64,000 nucleotides of DNA from Candidatus Poribacteria bacterium (lineage in GTDB: Bacteria > Poribacteria > WGA-4E > WGA-3G), in contig JAPPFM010000059.1 in assembly GCA_028821605.1 (NCBI GenBank), positions 372,001 through 436,000 on the forward strand. The letters are read 5' to 3'. Below the pieces are notes generated by a model. That model was not told the origin of the DNA and searched no databases. It saw nothing but the letters and a program-made list of their open reading frames with translations. Shown here piece by piece: positions 7,552-17,516 of this stretch (the first letter of the stretch is position 1; every line of letters starts with the position of its first letter). A program made the translations under genes and the position numbers.

Positions 7552-8511
7552 ATGACGGAACTGGCATTTATTTTTCCAGGACAGGGTTCACAGCAAGTAG
7601 GCATGGGGGCAGAGTTAGCGAAAACCTCTCCGATTGTCGAGGCTGTTTTTCAGGAAGCCGACACCTTTTGGTGTAATCTATCTAAGCAAGATGGACACAC
7701 CTTGAGTCAACTCTGTTTTGAGGGACCGGAAGAAACACTAAAGCAAACGGAAAATACACAACTTGCGATCTTAACCTGTAGTGTAGCTACATTGCGAGCC
7801 TTAAACGAACAGGGTGTTGTCCCCAATGTGGTTGCCGGACATAGTTTAGGTGAGTATTCCGCACTTGTGGCGGCAGGTGTGCTTGAGTTCTCAGATGCAT
7901 TGCGCTTGGTGCACGCACGTGCGAGTCTTATGGCGGAAGCAGGTGAAATGCAGCAAGGCACAATGGCTGCAATCCTCGGAATGGAAACGGAGCAATTGCA
8001 GCAGCTCTGTGATAGCACTGAAGGGACTGTGAACATTGCCAATTACAACTGCCCTGGGCAATTGGTAATCTCTGGAGAAGTCCCGGCAGTCAATCATGTC
8101 GTTGAACTCGCTAAAGCCGAAATTGGAGAGAGACGGTGTCGTCCCTTGCCAGTGAGTGGTGCGTTTCACTCGCCACTGATGGCACCTGCACAACAAAAGT
8201 TTCAATCTGTGCTTGACTCGGTGACATTGCATCCGCCACAAGTGAATATCGTGATGAATGTGACGGGCGAACTTGCAACAGACACAGACAATATTAAACA
8301 TCTCTTATTTCAACAGATAACACAACCCGTCCAGTGGGAAAAGACCCTGTATACTATTGAGGAAACCGGTATCACACATTTTGTAGAGGTAGGTCCCGGG
8401 AAGGTTCTATCTGGCTTGGTAAAACGAACACTTCCCGAAAGCAGCACCGTGAATGTTGAAGACGTTAAGACGCTGTCTCTCGTGACAGATGAATATGGAA
8501 ATGGTGGATAA
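7552..8511 (+). CDS. fabD: Malonyl-CoA:ACP transacylase
   Basis: A 319-residue enzyme transferring malonyl from CoA to ACP. The nucleophile motif GHSLGEYSAL carries Ser98, and the catalytic His206 is in GAFHSPLM. FPGQGSQ lies at the N-terminus (8-14). It sits in the fab operon five bases before fabG. Confidence 0.97.
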   Translation: MTELAFIFPGQGSQQVGMGAELAKTSPIVEAVFQEADTFWCNLSKQDGHTLSQLCFEGPEETLKQTENTQLAILTCSVATLRALNEQGVVPNVVAGHSLGEYSALVAAGVLEFSDALRLVHARASLMAEAGEMQQGTMAAILGMETEQLQQLCDSTEGTVNIANYNCPGQLVISGEVPAVNHVVELAKAEIGERRCRPLPVSGAFHSPLMAPAQQKFQSVLDSVTLHPPQVNIVMNVTGELATDTDNIKHLLFQQITQPVQWEKTLYTIEETGITHFVEVGPGKVLSGLVKRTLPESSTVNVEDVKTLSLVTDEYGNGG

Positions 8512-8516
8512 ACGTA

Positions 8517-9293
8517 ATGGATGTGGTAGTTGGGCGAAGTGCCTTTAGAGAAGACTTACTCAGCGGCAAAACGGCTATCGTTACAGGCGCGTCGCGAGGT
8601 ATCGGCGCGGCGATTGCACAGAGACTGTGTGAAGCCGGTGCGAACGTCGTTCTCTGCTCACGTTCTGCTGAGGCGGTCGCACAAATTGCTGAAACGCTGC
8701 AGGAGAAAGGCTACACCACACTCTCAATGGCTGCTGACATCTCCGAAAAGGCGGATGTTGAAGGACTGCTCGAAAAAACAATTGCACAGTTTTCACAAAT
8801 TGACATTCTCGTGAACAATGCGGGTATCACCCGCGATACACTGCTCATGCGGCTCAAAGATGAAGATTGGGATGCCGTATTACAGACGAATCTGACCGGC
8901 ACGATGTACTGTACGCGCGCAGTCCTTCGCCCCATGATACGCCAGAAAAGTGGGCGCATTATCAACATCTCGTCAGTTGTTGGATTGACGGGAAACGCAG
9001 GACAAGCGAATTATGCTGCGGCGAAAGCTGGTATTATCGGATTCACAAAGGCAACAGCGAAAGAAGTTGGTGCTCGCGGTATTACCGTAAACGCTATCGC
9101 CCCGGGTTTCATCACAACAGACATGACGGCACAAATCTCGGAAGATAATCAGAAACAACTGCTTGGACTAATCCCACTACGGGAGTTTGGACATCCAGAA
9201 GATGTAGCGGACGCTGCCTGTTTTTTGGCTTCAGATGCTGCACGCTATATCACCGGTCAAATACTTCAGGTCGACGGGGGCATGGTGATGTAA
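8517..9293 (+). CDS. fabG: 3-oxoacyl-ACP reductase
   Basis: A 258-residue short-chain dehydrogenase that reduces 3-oxoacyl-ACP with NADPH. The cofactor loop is TGASRGIG (23-30) and NNAG follows at about 100-103. The catalytic Ser153, Tyr166 and Lys170 lie in ISSVVG and YAAAK. An extra ~15-residue N-terminus (MDVVVGRSAFREDLL) precedes the usual start. No better-placed start codon is evident, so the extension may be real. The operon spacing to fabD is 5 bases. Confidence 0.95.
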   Translation: MDVVVGRSAFREDLLSGKTAIVTGASRGIGAAIAQRLCEAGANVVLCSRSAEAVAQIAETLQEKGYTTLSMAADISEKADVEGLLEKTIAQFSQIDILVNNAGITRDTLLMRLKDEDWDAVLQTNLTGTMYCTRAVLRPMIRQKSGRIINISSVVGLTGNAGQANYAAAKAGIIGFTKATAKEVGARGITVNAIAPGFITTDMTAQISEDNQKQLLGLIPLREFGHPEDVADAACFLASDAARYITGQILQVDGGMVM

Positions 9294-9312
9294 TTCAAAA
9301 TAGTAGTCGACT

Positions 9313-9405
9313 TTAATAGTTGTCAATGGTCAATTATCAGTTAAAGGGGACCCTACTTCAACAGATCCACCCCTTAACTGATAACCGATAACTGACAACC
9401 ATTTC
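9313..9405. repeat. Intergenic inverted repeat of 7-bp-unit family (fabG-acpP)
   Basis: The left arm, with AGTTGTC/AATTATC/AGTTAA-type heptamers, and the right arm, with TTAACTGATAACCGATAACT, face each other across about 35 bases. Together they can form a large cruciform. Same family as the repeats at 9664, 44846, 46157, 58690 and 60980. Confidence 0.65.
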
Positions 9406-9427
9406 ATAGGAGATAAGAGAAACGCTT

Positions 9428-9661
9428 ATGGCAACAAACCAAGAACGCCTTATCGAAATTATTGCGAAACAACTCGGTGTTGATGAAGATAACGTCACTC
9501 CAGATTCCTCTTTCATGGAAGACCTGGGGGCTGATTCGCTTGATACCGTTGAGTTAGTTATGGCACTTGAAGAGGAATTCGATATCGAAATCCCCGACAG
9601 CGATGCTGAAAAAATTCAGACTGTCCAAGATGCCTTGAGTTACCTGGACGAACATGTGTAG
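9428..9661 (+). CDS. acpP: Acyl carrier protein
   Basis: A 77-residue acidic protein. Ser37 in the [10 protein letters not shown] motif receives the 4'-phosphopantetheine that carries acyl chains. It lies between fabG and fabF as usual, but repeat elements fill the gaps on both sides. Confidence 0.97.
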   Translation: MATNQERLIEIIAKQLGVDEDNVTPDSSFMEDLGADSLDTVELVMALEEEFDIEIPDSDAEKIQTVQDALSYLDEHV

Positions 9662-9663
9662 AT

Positions 9664-9812
9664 TTTAGTTATCAGTTATCAGTTGTCAGTTACGAGTTGT
9701 CAGTTTTCAGTTAAGAGACTTTGACCTAACAATTCACCCTACCCTGGAATACTCCAAAGTGGGATAGATTGTTACAGAGAAACCTCTGACCGATGACTGA
9801 TAACTGATAACC
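9664..9812. repeat. Intergenic inverted repeat of 7-bp-unit family (acpP-fabF)
   Basis: The left arm has tandem AGTTATC, AGTTATC, AGTTGTC, AGTTTTC heptamers. The right arm ends CTGATAACTGATAACCC. The element fills the whole acpP-fabF gap. Confidence 0.65.
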
Positions 9813-9833
9813 CTTAAAAAAAGGATCGGTCTC

Positions 9834-11072
9834 GTGGAGCGTGTAGTTATTACAGGAATCGGTGTCGTCAATGCTATTGGCAACACGAAAGAAGAATATT
9901 GGGATGCGCTTGCCAGCGGTAAAAACGGAATCGGACCTTTAACCTATTTTGATGCCTCTGAGCATCGCACCCAAATCGCCGGAGAAGTAAAGGATTTTCA
10001 GGCGGAACAGTACATGGATCGCCGCGCCGCGTCCAGGCTGCCGCTGTTTATTCAGTACGCGCTTGCTGCTGCAATCATGGCACACGAGGATGCGGGTTTG
10101 GACCTTGATAAAGTTGATCCTTATCGTGCCGGTGTGCAAATCGGCTCTGGGATCGGAGGCATCGGTGTCCTTGAAGACAACGCAAAAATCCTTGCCGAAA
10201 AGGGTGCCAAACGCGTAAGTCCATTCCTTGTGCCATATATGATTATCAACATGGCAGCAGGACAGATATCAATCCACTTTAATCTCAAAGGTCCTAATGC
10301 TACATCTGTCACTGCATGTGCAAGTGCGAATCATTCCATGGGTGATTCGTTCCGTATGATTCAGCGCGGTGAAGCAGATATGATGTTTACTGGCGGTACG
10401 GAATCAGCGATTACCCCCTTAGCTTTTGCCGGATTCTGTTCGATGCGTGCCATGTCAGAGCGCAACGATGAACCTGAACGCGCCTCGCGGCCGTTTACGA
10501 AGGACAGGGACGGCTTTGTTATGGGGGATGGCGCAGGTGTCCTAATCCTTGAATCGCTATCGCATGCCCAAAAACGCGGTGCTTATATCTATGCGGAAAT
10601 CATCGGCTACGGAATGACCTCAGATGCCCACGATATGGTAAGCCCACCTGAAAATGGTGAAGGTGCAGCAAAAGCGATGGAATTCGCACTCCAAGATGCT
10701 GAATTATCATTAGATGCCGTCGATTATATCAATGCTCACGGCACTTCTACACCGATCGGCGATGTCGCTGAAACGAACGCCATCAAAACCCTCTTCGGCG
10801 AACAAGCGTACAAAATCCCCGTCAGTTCTACCAAATCAATGGTTGGGCATCTGCTCGGTGCTGCAGGTGCTGTGGAACTCATCGCCTGCTTGGGTGCAAT
10901 GGAGAAAGGTTTCCTTCCACCAACTATCAACTACGATATGCCGGACGAAGCCTGTGACCTGGACTACGTCCCAAATGAAAGCCGTGACGCGAACATTGAG
11001 GTTGCGCTCTCCAACGCCTTCGGTTTCGGTGGACACAACACCTCAATCGCCATTCGTAAATTCTCAGGTTAG
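9834..11072 (+). CDS. fabF: 3-oxoacyl-ACP synthase II (KAS II)
   Basis: A 412-residue elongating condensing enzyme. The catalytic residues are Cys162 in [10 protein letters not shown], His302 in [11 protein letters not shown] and His339 in [10 protein letters not shown]. The active-site context ACASANHS differs slightly from the common ACATG(T/N)HA, but the key residues are intact. The start is GTG with AAAGGA about 8 bases upstream. Confidence 0.96.
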   Translation: MERVVITGIGVVNAIGNTKEEYWDALASGKNGIGPLTYFDASEHRTQIAGEVKDFQAEQYMDRRAASRLPLFIQYALAAAIMAHEDAGLDLDKVDPYRAGVQIGSGIGGIGVLEDNAKILAEKGAKRVSPFLVPYMIINMAAGQISIHFNLKGPNATSVTACASANHSMGDSFRMIQRGEADMMFTGGTESAITPLAFAGFCSMRAMSERNDEPERASRPFTKDRDGFVMGDGAGVLILESLSHAQKRGAYIYAEIIGYGMTSDAHDMVSPPENGEGAAKAMEFALQDAELSLDAVDYINAHGTSTPIGDVAETNAIKTLFGEQAYKIPVSSTKSMVGHLLGAAGAVELIACLGAMEKGFLPPTINYDMPDEACDLDYVPNESRDANIEVALSNAFGFGGHNTSIAIRKFSG

Positions 11073-11076
11073 AAAG

Positions 11077-11313
11077 ATGAGCCAAAGTGCAAAATACATC
11101 AAGATTGTCGAATGGTCAGATGAGGATGAATGTTTCATCGGATATTGTCCCGGAATTATCGGGCCGTGTTGCCATGGCGATAATGAAATAGAGGTTTACC
11201 AACACTTGTGCGAAATTGTTGACGAATTGTTGGCAGATGCACAGAGAGCAAATAAATCGCTTCCACATCCCACTATTGGTAGAAACCTTGAGGCATTTTT
11301 AACGAACACCTAA
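11077..11313 (+). CDS. HicB-like antitoxin domain protein (orphan)
   Basis: A 78-residue protein starting MSQSAKYIKIVEWSDEDECF. The beta-strand pattern with DEDECFIGYCPGI, followed by a helix (EVYQHLCEIVDELLADAQ), resembles the HicB/UPF0150 fold. No HicA-like toxin is adjacent, so it may be an orphan. The ATG lies 4 bases after the fabF stop, suggesting translational coupling. A longer open frame that extends back into fabF is a shadow. Confidence 0.65.
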   Translation: MSQSAKYIKIVEWSDEDECFIGYCPGIIGPCCHGDNEIEVYQHLCEIVDELLADAQRANKSLPHPTIGRNLEAFLTNT

Positions 11314-11340
11314 CAAATTTATGATCCGGCATAACGGAAT

Positions 11341-11868
11341 ATGCCTACGACTATGCACGTAGCCTACATCGGCTTCGGAAGCAACATCGGCGACCGACTG
11401 GCGCATATCCAGAACGCTATCCATGCTTTATCAAAAACGGAGGGAATCACCTTACAAAAGATTTCCTCCGTTTACAAAACAGCCCCCGTCGGTTATGAAG
11501 CGCAAGCAGAGTTCCTGAACGGTGTCGCTGCGATCCAAACCTCCCTTTCTCCCCTTTCCTTGCTACATACCCTAAAAAACATTGAGACCGCTATTGGTAG
11601 AAAACACCGTATCCGCTGGGGTCCGAGAGAAATCGACTTGGATATACTCATCTATGGAGATTTGTGTCTCCAGACTGAGAAACTTGTCATTCCGCACCCG
11701 GAGATGCATCTCCGCGGTTTCGTACTGGTCCCTTTAGCAGAGATCGCGCCAGATCTGGTGCATCCCGTCTTTGAGGTGTCTATCCAGACCCTTCTCAATC
11801 GCCTTGAAGATGATAAGTCCGTGTCTGAATCAGGATCCATAGACTTGTTTCAAACCTATTTCTTATAG
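11341..11868 (+). CDS. folK: 2-amino-4-hydroxy-6-hydroxymethyldihydropteridine pyrophosphokinase
   Basis: A 175-residue enzyme of folate synthesis that transfers pyrophosphate from ATP to hydroxymethyldihydropterin. Family motifs are GFGSNIGDR near residue 12, the [15 protein letters not shown] signature with the Mg-binding Asp pair, and [16 protein letters not shown]. The start may be at 11341 or four codons later. No folP or folB neighbour is seen here. Confidence 0.95.
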   Translation: MPTTMHVAYIGFGSNIGDRLAHIQNAIHALSKTEGITLQKISSVYKTAPVGYEAQAEFLNGVAAIQTSLSPLSLLHTLKNIETAIGRKHRIRWGPREIDLDILIYGDLCLQTEKLVIPHPEMHLRGFVLVPLAEIAPDLVHPVFEVSIQTLLNRLEDDKSVSESGSIDLFQTYFL

Positions 11869-11894
11869 ACTTCCACACCACAATCTGATATAAT
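11866..11894 (+). promoter_or_regulatory. Promoter of the AAA-nuclease gene
   Basis: TAGACT (11866-11871) and TATAAT (11889-11894) with a 17-base spacer. They lie 30 bases before the ATG of the downstream gene. Confidence 0.55.
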
Positions 11895-11924
11895 TTCCAC
11901 AGCCACTTAAAGGAGAATAGAAAG

Positions 11925-13514
11925 ATGAGATGGTTTGAAACGCGCGGTCCTGTCTATGCTGAGGATAACTACGTCGTCGCACGCACAGATGAGCTTGCGG
12001 ATTTTATCAAACGAATAGAAAAAGGCAGATATATTGTTCTCTTTGCGCCGCGCCAGACAGGCAAGACCACATTCTTCCAAAATGCCCTCGACGCACTTGA
12101 AACCGAAGGCAGCACCTATTTCCCAATACAACTTAATTTTGAGGGGTACGTGGACAGCGATGCCGATGCTTTTTATAGGTCTCTCTGCAAAGAAATGTGT
12201 AAAGAAATTAAAAGTGTCTTCCAGAAGCGCAGGGAGAGTCCTTCTAATGCGCTCAATAGATTCTTGGCGAACGCGCAGATAACTGAACCTATTTCAATGC
12301 GGGAGTTTTTTGAAGATCTTGGAGGTCTGCTGGAAAACCAGCGGTTTGTCGTGATTATTGACGAGTTTGACAGCATTCCACGGGATGCTATTAGAGGGTT
12401 CCTGCATTCGCTGCGTCAAATTTACCTTTCTCGGAGGACTCGGTGTCCACACAGCATCGGCATTATTGGTGTCAAGAACATCACACAACTTAACTACGAT
12501 CGCTCCATCTCTCCCTTTAATATACAAGACGAGTTCAAATTGCCTAATTTCACAATTGGACAGGTACAAGAACTTTTTTCACAATATACCGACGAAGTCG
12601 GACAACCCTTCGCATCTGAAACCATTGAAGCTATCCACAAACAGACTGCCGGTCAGCCTGTACTGGTCAATCGTTTCGCGCAAATTCTTACCGAGGAATT
12701 AGACATCCCGAAAAGCGAACCGATTACGATGACACATTTTTCAGAAGCACATATCCAACTCCTTCGCGAAGGACACACGAATATTGATCACCTGATAACC
12801 AATATCCGTAGGGATCGCCGGTTTGAGGCACTCCTCATGAAAATCGCCTCTTATGATGAAGGCGTGGATTTCAACTTGGACAGTGACATTATCAATGAAC
12901 TTGCTACTTATGGTGTTATTGCTGAAGGTGCTGACGGTATGTGTGAAATTGTCAACCCGATTTACCAGTACCGTATTATTCGGGCGTTCAAACCGATAGT
13001 GAACGGACTCGAACAGGAATATTTACCGGAAGACAATCGCGAAGGGTTTCAAGCTTATCTCACACCGGATGGGCAGATTCAGATGACAGCACTCCTTGAT
13101 AACTTCCGTGACTTTATCGCGCGTGCAGGCTTCAAAATCTTACAAGTCCCGGATACACCGCAGGAATATGTCGGACAGCATCTGCTCTTTGCTTATCTTG
13201 AGCAGTTTGTCCAAAGTGTGGATGGGACTATGTATCTTGAGGTGCAAACAGGGCGTGGTAGAATGGATATCCTGATTCTCCACAAAAGCCGAAAATACAT
13301 CGTTGAAACAAAAATCTGGGGTGGAGATGGCCGTTATCAAGCAGGTAAAGCACAACTCGCAGCATACGTCGGATCAGAGGGTGCCGAAGAAGGATATTAC
13401 GTTGTGTTTGACCATCGCAGCACGCCGGAACCGCGCACAGAGACAGAAATACTGGACGGATTGACAATTCGGAGTTACGTGATCCCAGTGATGCAAGAAT
13501 GCCCCTCAGACTGA
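11925..13514 (+). CDS. AAA-like ATPase with C-terminal PD-(D/E)XK nuclease domain
   Basis: 529 residues. The N-terminal ATPase has Walker A APRQTGKT (41-48) and Walker B VVIIDEFD (142-149). The C-terminus has an intact nuclease-like core, with Asp448 in RGRMDILIL followed by Glu461-x-Lys463 in VETK. This matches the AAA-ATPase_like plus PDDEXK_9 combination common in Bacteroidetes and related phyla, whose biological role (defence or mobile-element maintenance) is unproven. It has its own promoter at 11866-11894 and an AAGGAG site. It converges with the minus-strand gene ending at 13657. Confidence 0.85.
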   Translation: MRWFETRGPVYAEDNYVVARTDELADFIKRIEKGRYIVLFAPRQTGKTTFFQNALDALETEGSTYFPIQLNFEGYVDSDADAFYRSLCKEMCKEIKSVFQKRRESPSNALNRFLANAQITEPISMREFFEDLGGLLENQRFVVIIDEFDSIPRDAIRGFLHSLRQIYLSRRTRCPHSIGIIGVKNITQLNYDRSISPFNIQDEFKLPNFTIGQVQELFSQYTDEVGQPFASETIEAIHKQTAGQPVLVNRFAQILTEELDIPKSEPITMTHFSEAHIQLLREGHTNIDHLITNIRRDRRFEALLMKIASYDEGVDFNLDSDIINELATYGVIAEGADGMCEIVNPIYQYRIIRAFKPIVNGLEQEYLPEDNREGFQAYLTPDGQIQMTALLDNFRDFIARAGFKILQVPDTPQEYVGQHLLFAYLEQFVQSVDGTMYLEVQTGRGRMDILILHKSRKYIVETKIWGGDGRYQAGKAQLAAYVGSEGAEEGYYVVFDHRSTPEPRTETEILDGLTIRSYVIPVMQECPSD

Positions 13515-13656
13515 TGCTCTATATTCTGTCTCTCAAGAAACCCTCCAAACCTTGGTACCTTGATGGACAACACAGCCGTACTTAGAGCGGCATCTTTAGA
13601 GATCAAGCTGCTCCATGGGACAGTCCCAGAGATTGAGAATATAAACGGGACAAGAC

Positions 13657-15141
13657 CTAAACTGTCTCTTCTAACAGATAAATCTTATCCATCACTGCTT
13701 CAAATTCTTCCACAGACGGGAGCGTAATCCTTGCTCGCTTCCGTAGGGCTGCTTTGAACAAATACTCAAACTCAATACGGACAAAATCGCGTTTGTGAGG
13801 TTGTTTGAACATCCAGCGCAGCCACTTCGCATCCACTGTCCCTACAACCCTCGCTATGATACGCTCAAATTCACCTTCTGTGAGAATATACTCGGAAGCA
13901 AGTCGTGCGAGTTCATTTCGTAGGGTTTTAATTAGGCGTTTCGAGTCGTCTGGGGCAATTTTATCGGCAAGAGATTTAGCAGCCACAGTGCCACCAATAC
14001 CAGCACCCAATGAACCCGCGACACCTCCTACAACTGCTCCCGTTGCTGTTCCAATGATAGGCACTGCACTTCCAAGTGCTGCTCCTGCCGCAGAGCCGCC
14101 TAACCAGCCAGCACTTCCTGCTGCGACACCAGCTGCGTTAACAGAGAGATTCTTTGTGAATTGCTTCCACGAGATTGAACGCTTGAAAGCCGCTCTATAG
14201 AAATCCGGGGAACTTATTACGACAGTCGCGATAGGTGCTGTCACTGCGTTAGTTTGAAGAAGTTTCGCTACGTGATTAACCGCAGCGGTACGAGAAACTG
14301 ATTTTCCCAATGAACCCACCGCAACTTGACGAATGAGAGTGTTACCCACAGAGGTTTGCGAAACAGCTTTTACGCTGTTCCTGATTGGCACAGCACCAAA
14401 TGATGCCGCTTGCGTCCGCAACACTTGTGCACTCACGATGCCTGTGACAAATGCCATGCCTCCACCTACAATTGCAGATTCAAGTGCTGTGAGTATTGCA
14501 TCCTCAACATTTTCGCCGTGCCAGCATCTCTGTGCAAACGTAACCGCGAACGAAATTGCAAACACAGACATAGAAGTTACGGATTGTGTCTTCGCGTCAA
14601 AGACCAGTGAATCAACATTCCCCGCGCAGGCGATATTTCGCGCCTGTTTGTAGGTTACCGATCCTTTCAGGACTATCTTCTCTGCCTCAGCAGGGTTACG
14701 GACTCTGGGAACCTTGCCTAACCTAATCCGATCCTGCATTAACTTCACGCACTCGGCATACTGATCCCTTGGCACTTCAAGGATTTGCCCATCATAGCGA
14801 AAACGTCCCGAAGAGGAACTGAATGCAGCGTCAATAGTTTTGGATGCGGAGGCATGATACTTCGATTGCACAAACGCGCCGTTGACGGCACGATCCGGAC
14901 CGTTTAGCGTATTTGAAATCCCGACGACCTCGGCTGTTTTGCCACTGAGTTTATCAGCGATATGATTGGCATCCTCTGCCGCAAACCCGTGCCCGTTTTC
15001 GGTGGGATACTTAAAGATTTGTGTATTCACTAAACCGTTCGCCACAAGAGCGGATAGGAGCAGGTCAGCCTTATTCTTAGGCAGCTCCGCCACAAAATCA
15101 TGTTCGTCATCAAATCGTTCAGTTTTGTCCGATCTTTTCAT
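13657..15141 (-). CDS. Unrecognised protein with putative nuclease-like N-terminus and glycine-zipper membrane segment
   Basis: About 494 residues. Numbering from a TTG two codons upstream: GHGFAAEDANHIADKLSGK (52-70), then DR and a VQSKYH strand (Asp85, Gln94-x-Lys96), reminiscent of D...QxK nuclease cores. A predicted helical middle follows, then a glycine-zipper hydrophobic region (about 345-390, repeated GxxxG/AGxxxG), often found in membrane-inserting segments. The C-terminal 100 residues are charged. I recall similar uncharacterised proteins in other bacteria but no known function. The gene is the last of three on this strand. The start is ATG 15141; the TTG at 15147 has better spacing to AAAAGGAG. 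Confidence 0.6.
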   Translation of the reverse strand: MKRSDKTERFDDEHDFVAELPKNKADLLLSALVANGLVNTQIFKYPTENGHGFAAEDANHIADKLSGKTAEVVGISNTLNGPDRAVNGAFVQSKYHASASKTIDAAFSSSSGRFRYDGQILEVPRDQYAECVKLMQDRIRLGKVPRVRNPAEAEKIVLKGSVTYKQARNIACAGNVDSLVFDAKTQSVTSMSVFAISFAVTFAQRCWHGENVEDAILTALESAIVGGGMAFVTGIVSAQVLRTQAASFGAVPIRNSVKAVSQTSVGNTLIRQVAVGSLGKSVSRTAAVNHVAKLLQTNAVTAPIATVVISSPDFYRAAFKRSISWKQFTKNLSVNAAGVAAGSAGWLGGSAAGAALGSAVPIIGTATGAVVGGVAGSLGAGIGGTVAAKSLADKIAPDDSKRLIKTLRNELARLASEYILTEGEFERIIARVVGTVDAKWLRWMFKQPHKRDFVRIEFEYLFKAALRKRARITLPSVEEFEAVMDKIYLLEETV

Positions 15142-15281
15142 TAGCAACCTACACTCCTTTTCTAAGTAGTTACAATAAGGCCCATCATCACCAGCATACC
15201 TATGGTTGGTAGGTTTCAGTTATACCCTTGTGACACAGGCACCGTCCAACTGTCAAAGTTGATTTATCCAACCTTACTTTT

Positions 15282-15674
15282 TCACTCTTCTGCTACAGCG
15301 AGTAGCTTGTTAGATCCGCCTTCAAACAGATAGCGTTTGCCATCCCAGAAACCGACAACATCCCCGCGTTCTTCAGCACCATCCGAATCAATTAACTGCC
15401 AGTTTTGCGGTATACTCGCGTAAGTATTCGTCATGTCATCAACCAAGAACAGAAAATCCATGTTATGTCCATTCTCTTTTGGGCTAAAGACAAGGAGTTC
15501 ACGAAGGATGTCATCACTCCCATTAACGCGAAAACGTGCTTTATCCCGAAGACACTCTACTTTCTGCATTGTTTGCACGTGCTGACTGGTTTTCGGATGG
15601 TGATATGACCAATGATATTCCCAATGTAACCGAAAAATCTGCACGAATTTCTGCCAAAATTGAAGAGTTTTCAT
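15282..15674 (-). CDS. Hypothetical protein, 130 residues
   Basis: Starts MKTLQFWQKF after an excellent AAGGAGAAGG ribosome site, so translation is likely. The N-terminal half is rich in His, Trp and Tyr. The C-terminal half looks like a small beta-rich domain (FSPKENGHNMDFLFLVDDM, then FWDGKRYLFEGG), resembling SUKH/SMI1-type or ligand-binding folds only vaguely. No family recognised. It sits between the two-TM protein and the glycine-zipper protein, and the three may form one transcription unit. Confidence 0.6.
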   Translation of the reverse strand: MKTLQFWQKFVQIFRLHWEYHWSYHHPKTSQHVQTMQKVECLRDKARFRVNGSDDILRELLVFSPKENGHNMDFLFLVDDMTNTYASIPQNWQLIDSDGAEERGDVVGFWDGKRYLFEGGSNKLLAVAEE

Positions 15675-15752
15675 AATCCTTCTCCTTCTGTTGACTCACC
15701 TTTTGATGAAATATATACGTCGGATGTCTGTCTGTGAAAACGACATTACTTC

Positions 15753-16058
15753 TTAAGCATGCCGTCTCCTTAGCCACCTCTGGATATCTAACCTGCCTTG
15801 CGAAAATCCCCAGATAATCGCTACACCTATTAACACCCAAGCACCATACCACCCGACAGGATACATAATGTCAAACACCGTATTTGCCAGACCGTCATAG
15901 CGGCCATCCATGTAGCGTTCAGCGAGTCGCCCTACTGTAATACGCCCCATAAAAGCCAGTCCGGCGATCCATAAGTAAGCAGCCACGATTCCCAGTAGGC
16001 CCCTCAGAAAAAAAGTCCCAAGCAACCGAAAACCGGTTTTGAATTTCTGCATGAACAT
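15753..16058 (-). CDS. Small two-helix membrane protein
   Basis: About 101 residues with two predicted transmembrane segments (roughly residues 13-35 and 65-85) and a basic C-terminus (RWLRRRHA). No family recognised. The ATG at 16058 follows GGAGG by the right distance; the GTG at 16067 is part of that ribosome site. First gene of the three-gene minus-strand group. Confidence 0.6.
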   Translation of the reverse strand: MFMQKFKTGFRLLGTFFLRGLLGIVAAYLWIAGLAFMGRITVGRLAERYMDGRYDGLANTVFDIMYPVGWYGAWVLIGVAIIWGFSQGRLDIQRWLRRRHA

Positions 16059-16181
16059 AGTTTCCACCTCCAGTGAAATCAGGTTGTTTATATAGAGTCC
16101 CGTAAGATTAAAAGGGATAGTAACAATTTTCGCATGCGGTCCAAACAGGCTTTAGCAGTATGGTTAGCGAACCTGAAAAAC

Positions 16182-16210
16182 TTGCAATCTTCTCCCAAAT
16201 ATAGTATAAT
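16182..16210 (+). promoter_or_regulatory. Promoter upstream of sucC
   Basis: TTGCAA (16182-16187) and TATAAT (16205-16210), spacer 17 bases, about 90 bases before the sucC ATG. Confidence 0.65.
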
Positions 16211-16299
16211 TCTTGATATATTAATTCAAGACCTACTGGCAAAATACATCAACTCTTACCAGTGCCAAAGGAGTCTTACCAAAGAATCATACAGAAAAT

Positions 16300-17484
16300 A
16301 TGAATATCCACGAATACCAAGCCAGACAAATCCTCGAATCCTACGGGGTTAATACGCTGCCCGGTAAGGTTGCTGAAACACCGGAGGAGGCGGAAGCCAT
16401 CGCGCGGGAACTCGATTGTGATAGATACGTTGTCAAGGCACAAATCCATGCGGGTGGACGCGGTAAAGGCGGCGGTATCAAAGTCGCAAACTCCACTGCA
16501 GAGGTCAAACAACACGCCGGAATTCTTCTCGGCATGCAGCTCGTGACACCACAGACCGGTCCCGAAGGGAAACAGGTCCGTAAAGTTCTTGTCGCCGAAG
16601 CCGTAAAAATAGAGAAAGAATACTACCTCGCTACATTGCTTGACCGCGAAACCTCACAGCTCACCTTAATCGGCAGCGAAGAGGGGGGAGTCAATATTGA
16701 GGAAGTCGCAGCGCAAACCCCGGAAAAAATCATTAGAGCACAAATTGATCCTGCTTTTGGTTTAACGGAATTTCAAGCGCGAGCGTTCGCATACAAACTG
16801 ATTGCCAACACAACCTATCGTCCAATTATTCCAAACGCCACAGCACTAATTTTATCGCTTTATGATGCATTCACTAACTGTGACTGTTCACTCGTAGAGA
16901 TTAATCCGTTGGCGATTGTAGCAAAAGATGACGAATTAGAAATCGTCGCACTCGATTCCAAGGTCAATCTTGACGACAACTCACTCTGGCGACATCCTGA
17001 CATTGCTGAGATGCGAGATCCCCACGAAGAAGACCCGAGTGAATTGGAAGCGAGCGAATCTGGTTTGAGTTACATCCGTCTTGATGGTGATATTGGGTGT
17101 ATGGTAAACGGTGCCGGATTAGCAATGGCAACGATGGATATTATCAAACAGAACGGTGGCGAACCAGCAAACTTTCTTGATGTCGGTGGCGGTGCCTCTG
17201 TAGAAGCAGTCGCGCATGCTTTCCGCCTTATTCTCGCAGACGAAAGTGTAAGGGCTGTTCTCGTTAACATCTTCGGTGGTATCATGAAATGTGATACAAT
17301 CGCGAACGGTATCGTTGCAGCGGCAAAACAGGTTGAACTCAACGTTCCACTTGTTGTTCGGTTAGAAGGGACAAACGTAGAACTCGGAAAACAAATTATT
17401 GCCGAATCGGACCTGAACGTTCAACAAGCAGAAGGACTCTCTGAAGCAGCACAACTCGCGGTAACCGCAGCGAACTCTGCATAA
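16300..17484 (+). CDS. sucC: Succinyl-CoA synthetase, beta subunit (ADP-forming)
   Basis: A 394-residue ATP-grasp protein (MNIHEYQARQIL, then KAQIHAGGRGKGGGIK). It forms the nucleotide-binding subunit of the TCA-cycle enzyme with SucD. The C-terminal CoA-ligase domain has NIFGGIMKCDTIA and LEGTNVELG. The ribosome site is weak. Its partner sucD is not adjacent; it lies 3.2 kb downstream after pgk and proS. Confidence 0.97.
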   Translation: MNIHEYQARQILESYGVNTLPGKVAETPEEAEAIARELDCDRYVVKAQIHAGGRGKGGGIKVANSTAEVKQHAGILLGMQLVTPQTGPEGKQVRKVLVAEAVKIEKEYYLATLLDRETSQLTLIGSEEGGVNIEEVAAQTPEKIIRAQIDPAFGLTEFQARAFAYKLIANTTYRPIIPNATALILSLYDAFTNCDCSLVEINPLAIVAKDDELEIVALDSKVNLDDNSLWRHPDIAEMRDPHEEDPSELEASESGLSYIRLDGDIGCMVNGAGLAMATMDIIKQNGGEPANFLDVGGGASVEAVAHAFRLILADESVRAVLVNIFGGIMKCDTIANGIVAAAKQVELNVPLVVRLEGTNVELGKQIIAESDLNVQQAEGLSEAAQLAVTAANSA

Positions 17485-17516
17485 AAATAACATAATTGGC
17501 AACCTAACCGTCCGAA

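Noticed and set aside
9664-9812. Heptamer repeats considered as a CRISPR array
   Set aside because: Units are 7 bp with no unique spacers and form inverted arms, not direct repeats.
10714-11076. Open frame running from inside fabF into the HicB-like gene
   Set aside because: The fabF-overlapping part is a frame shadow; the HicB-like homology begins at ATG 11077.
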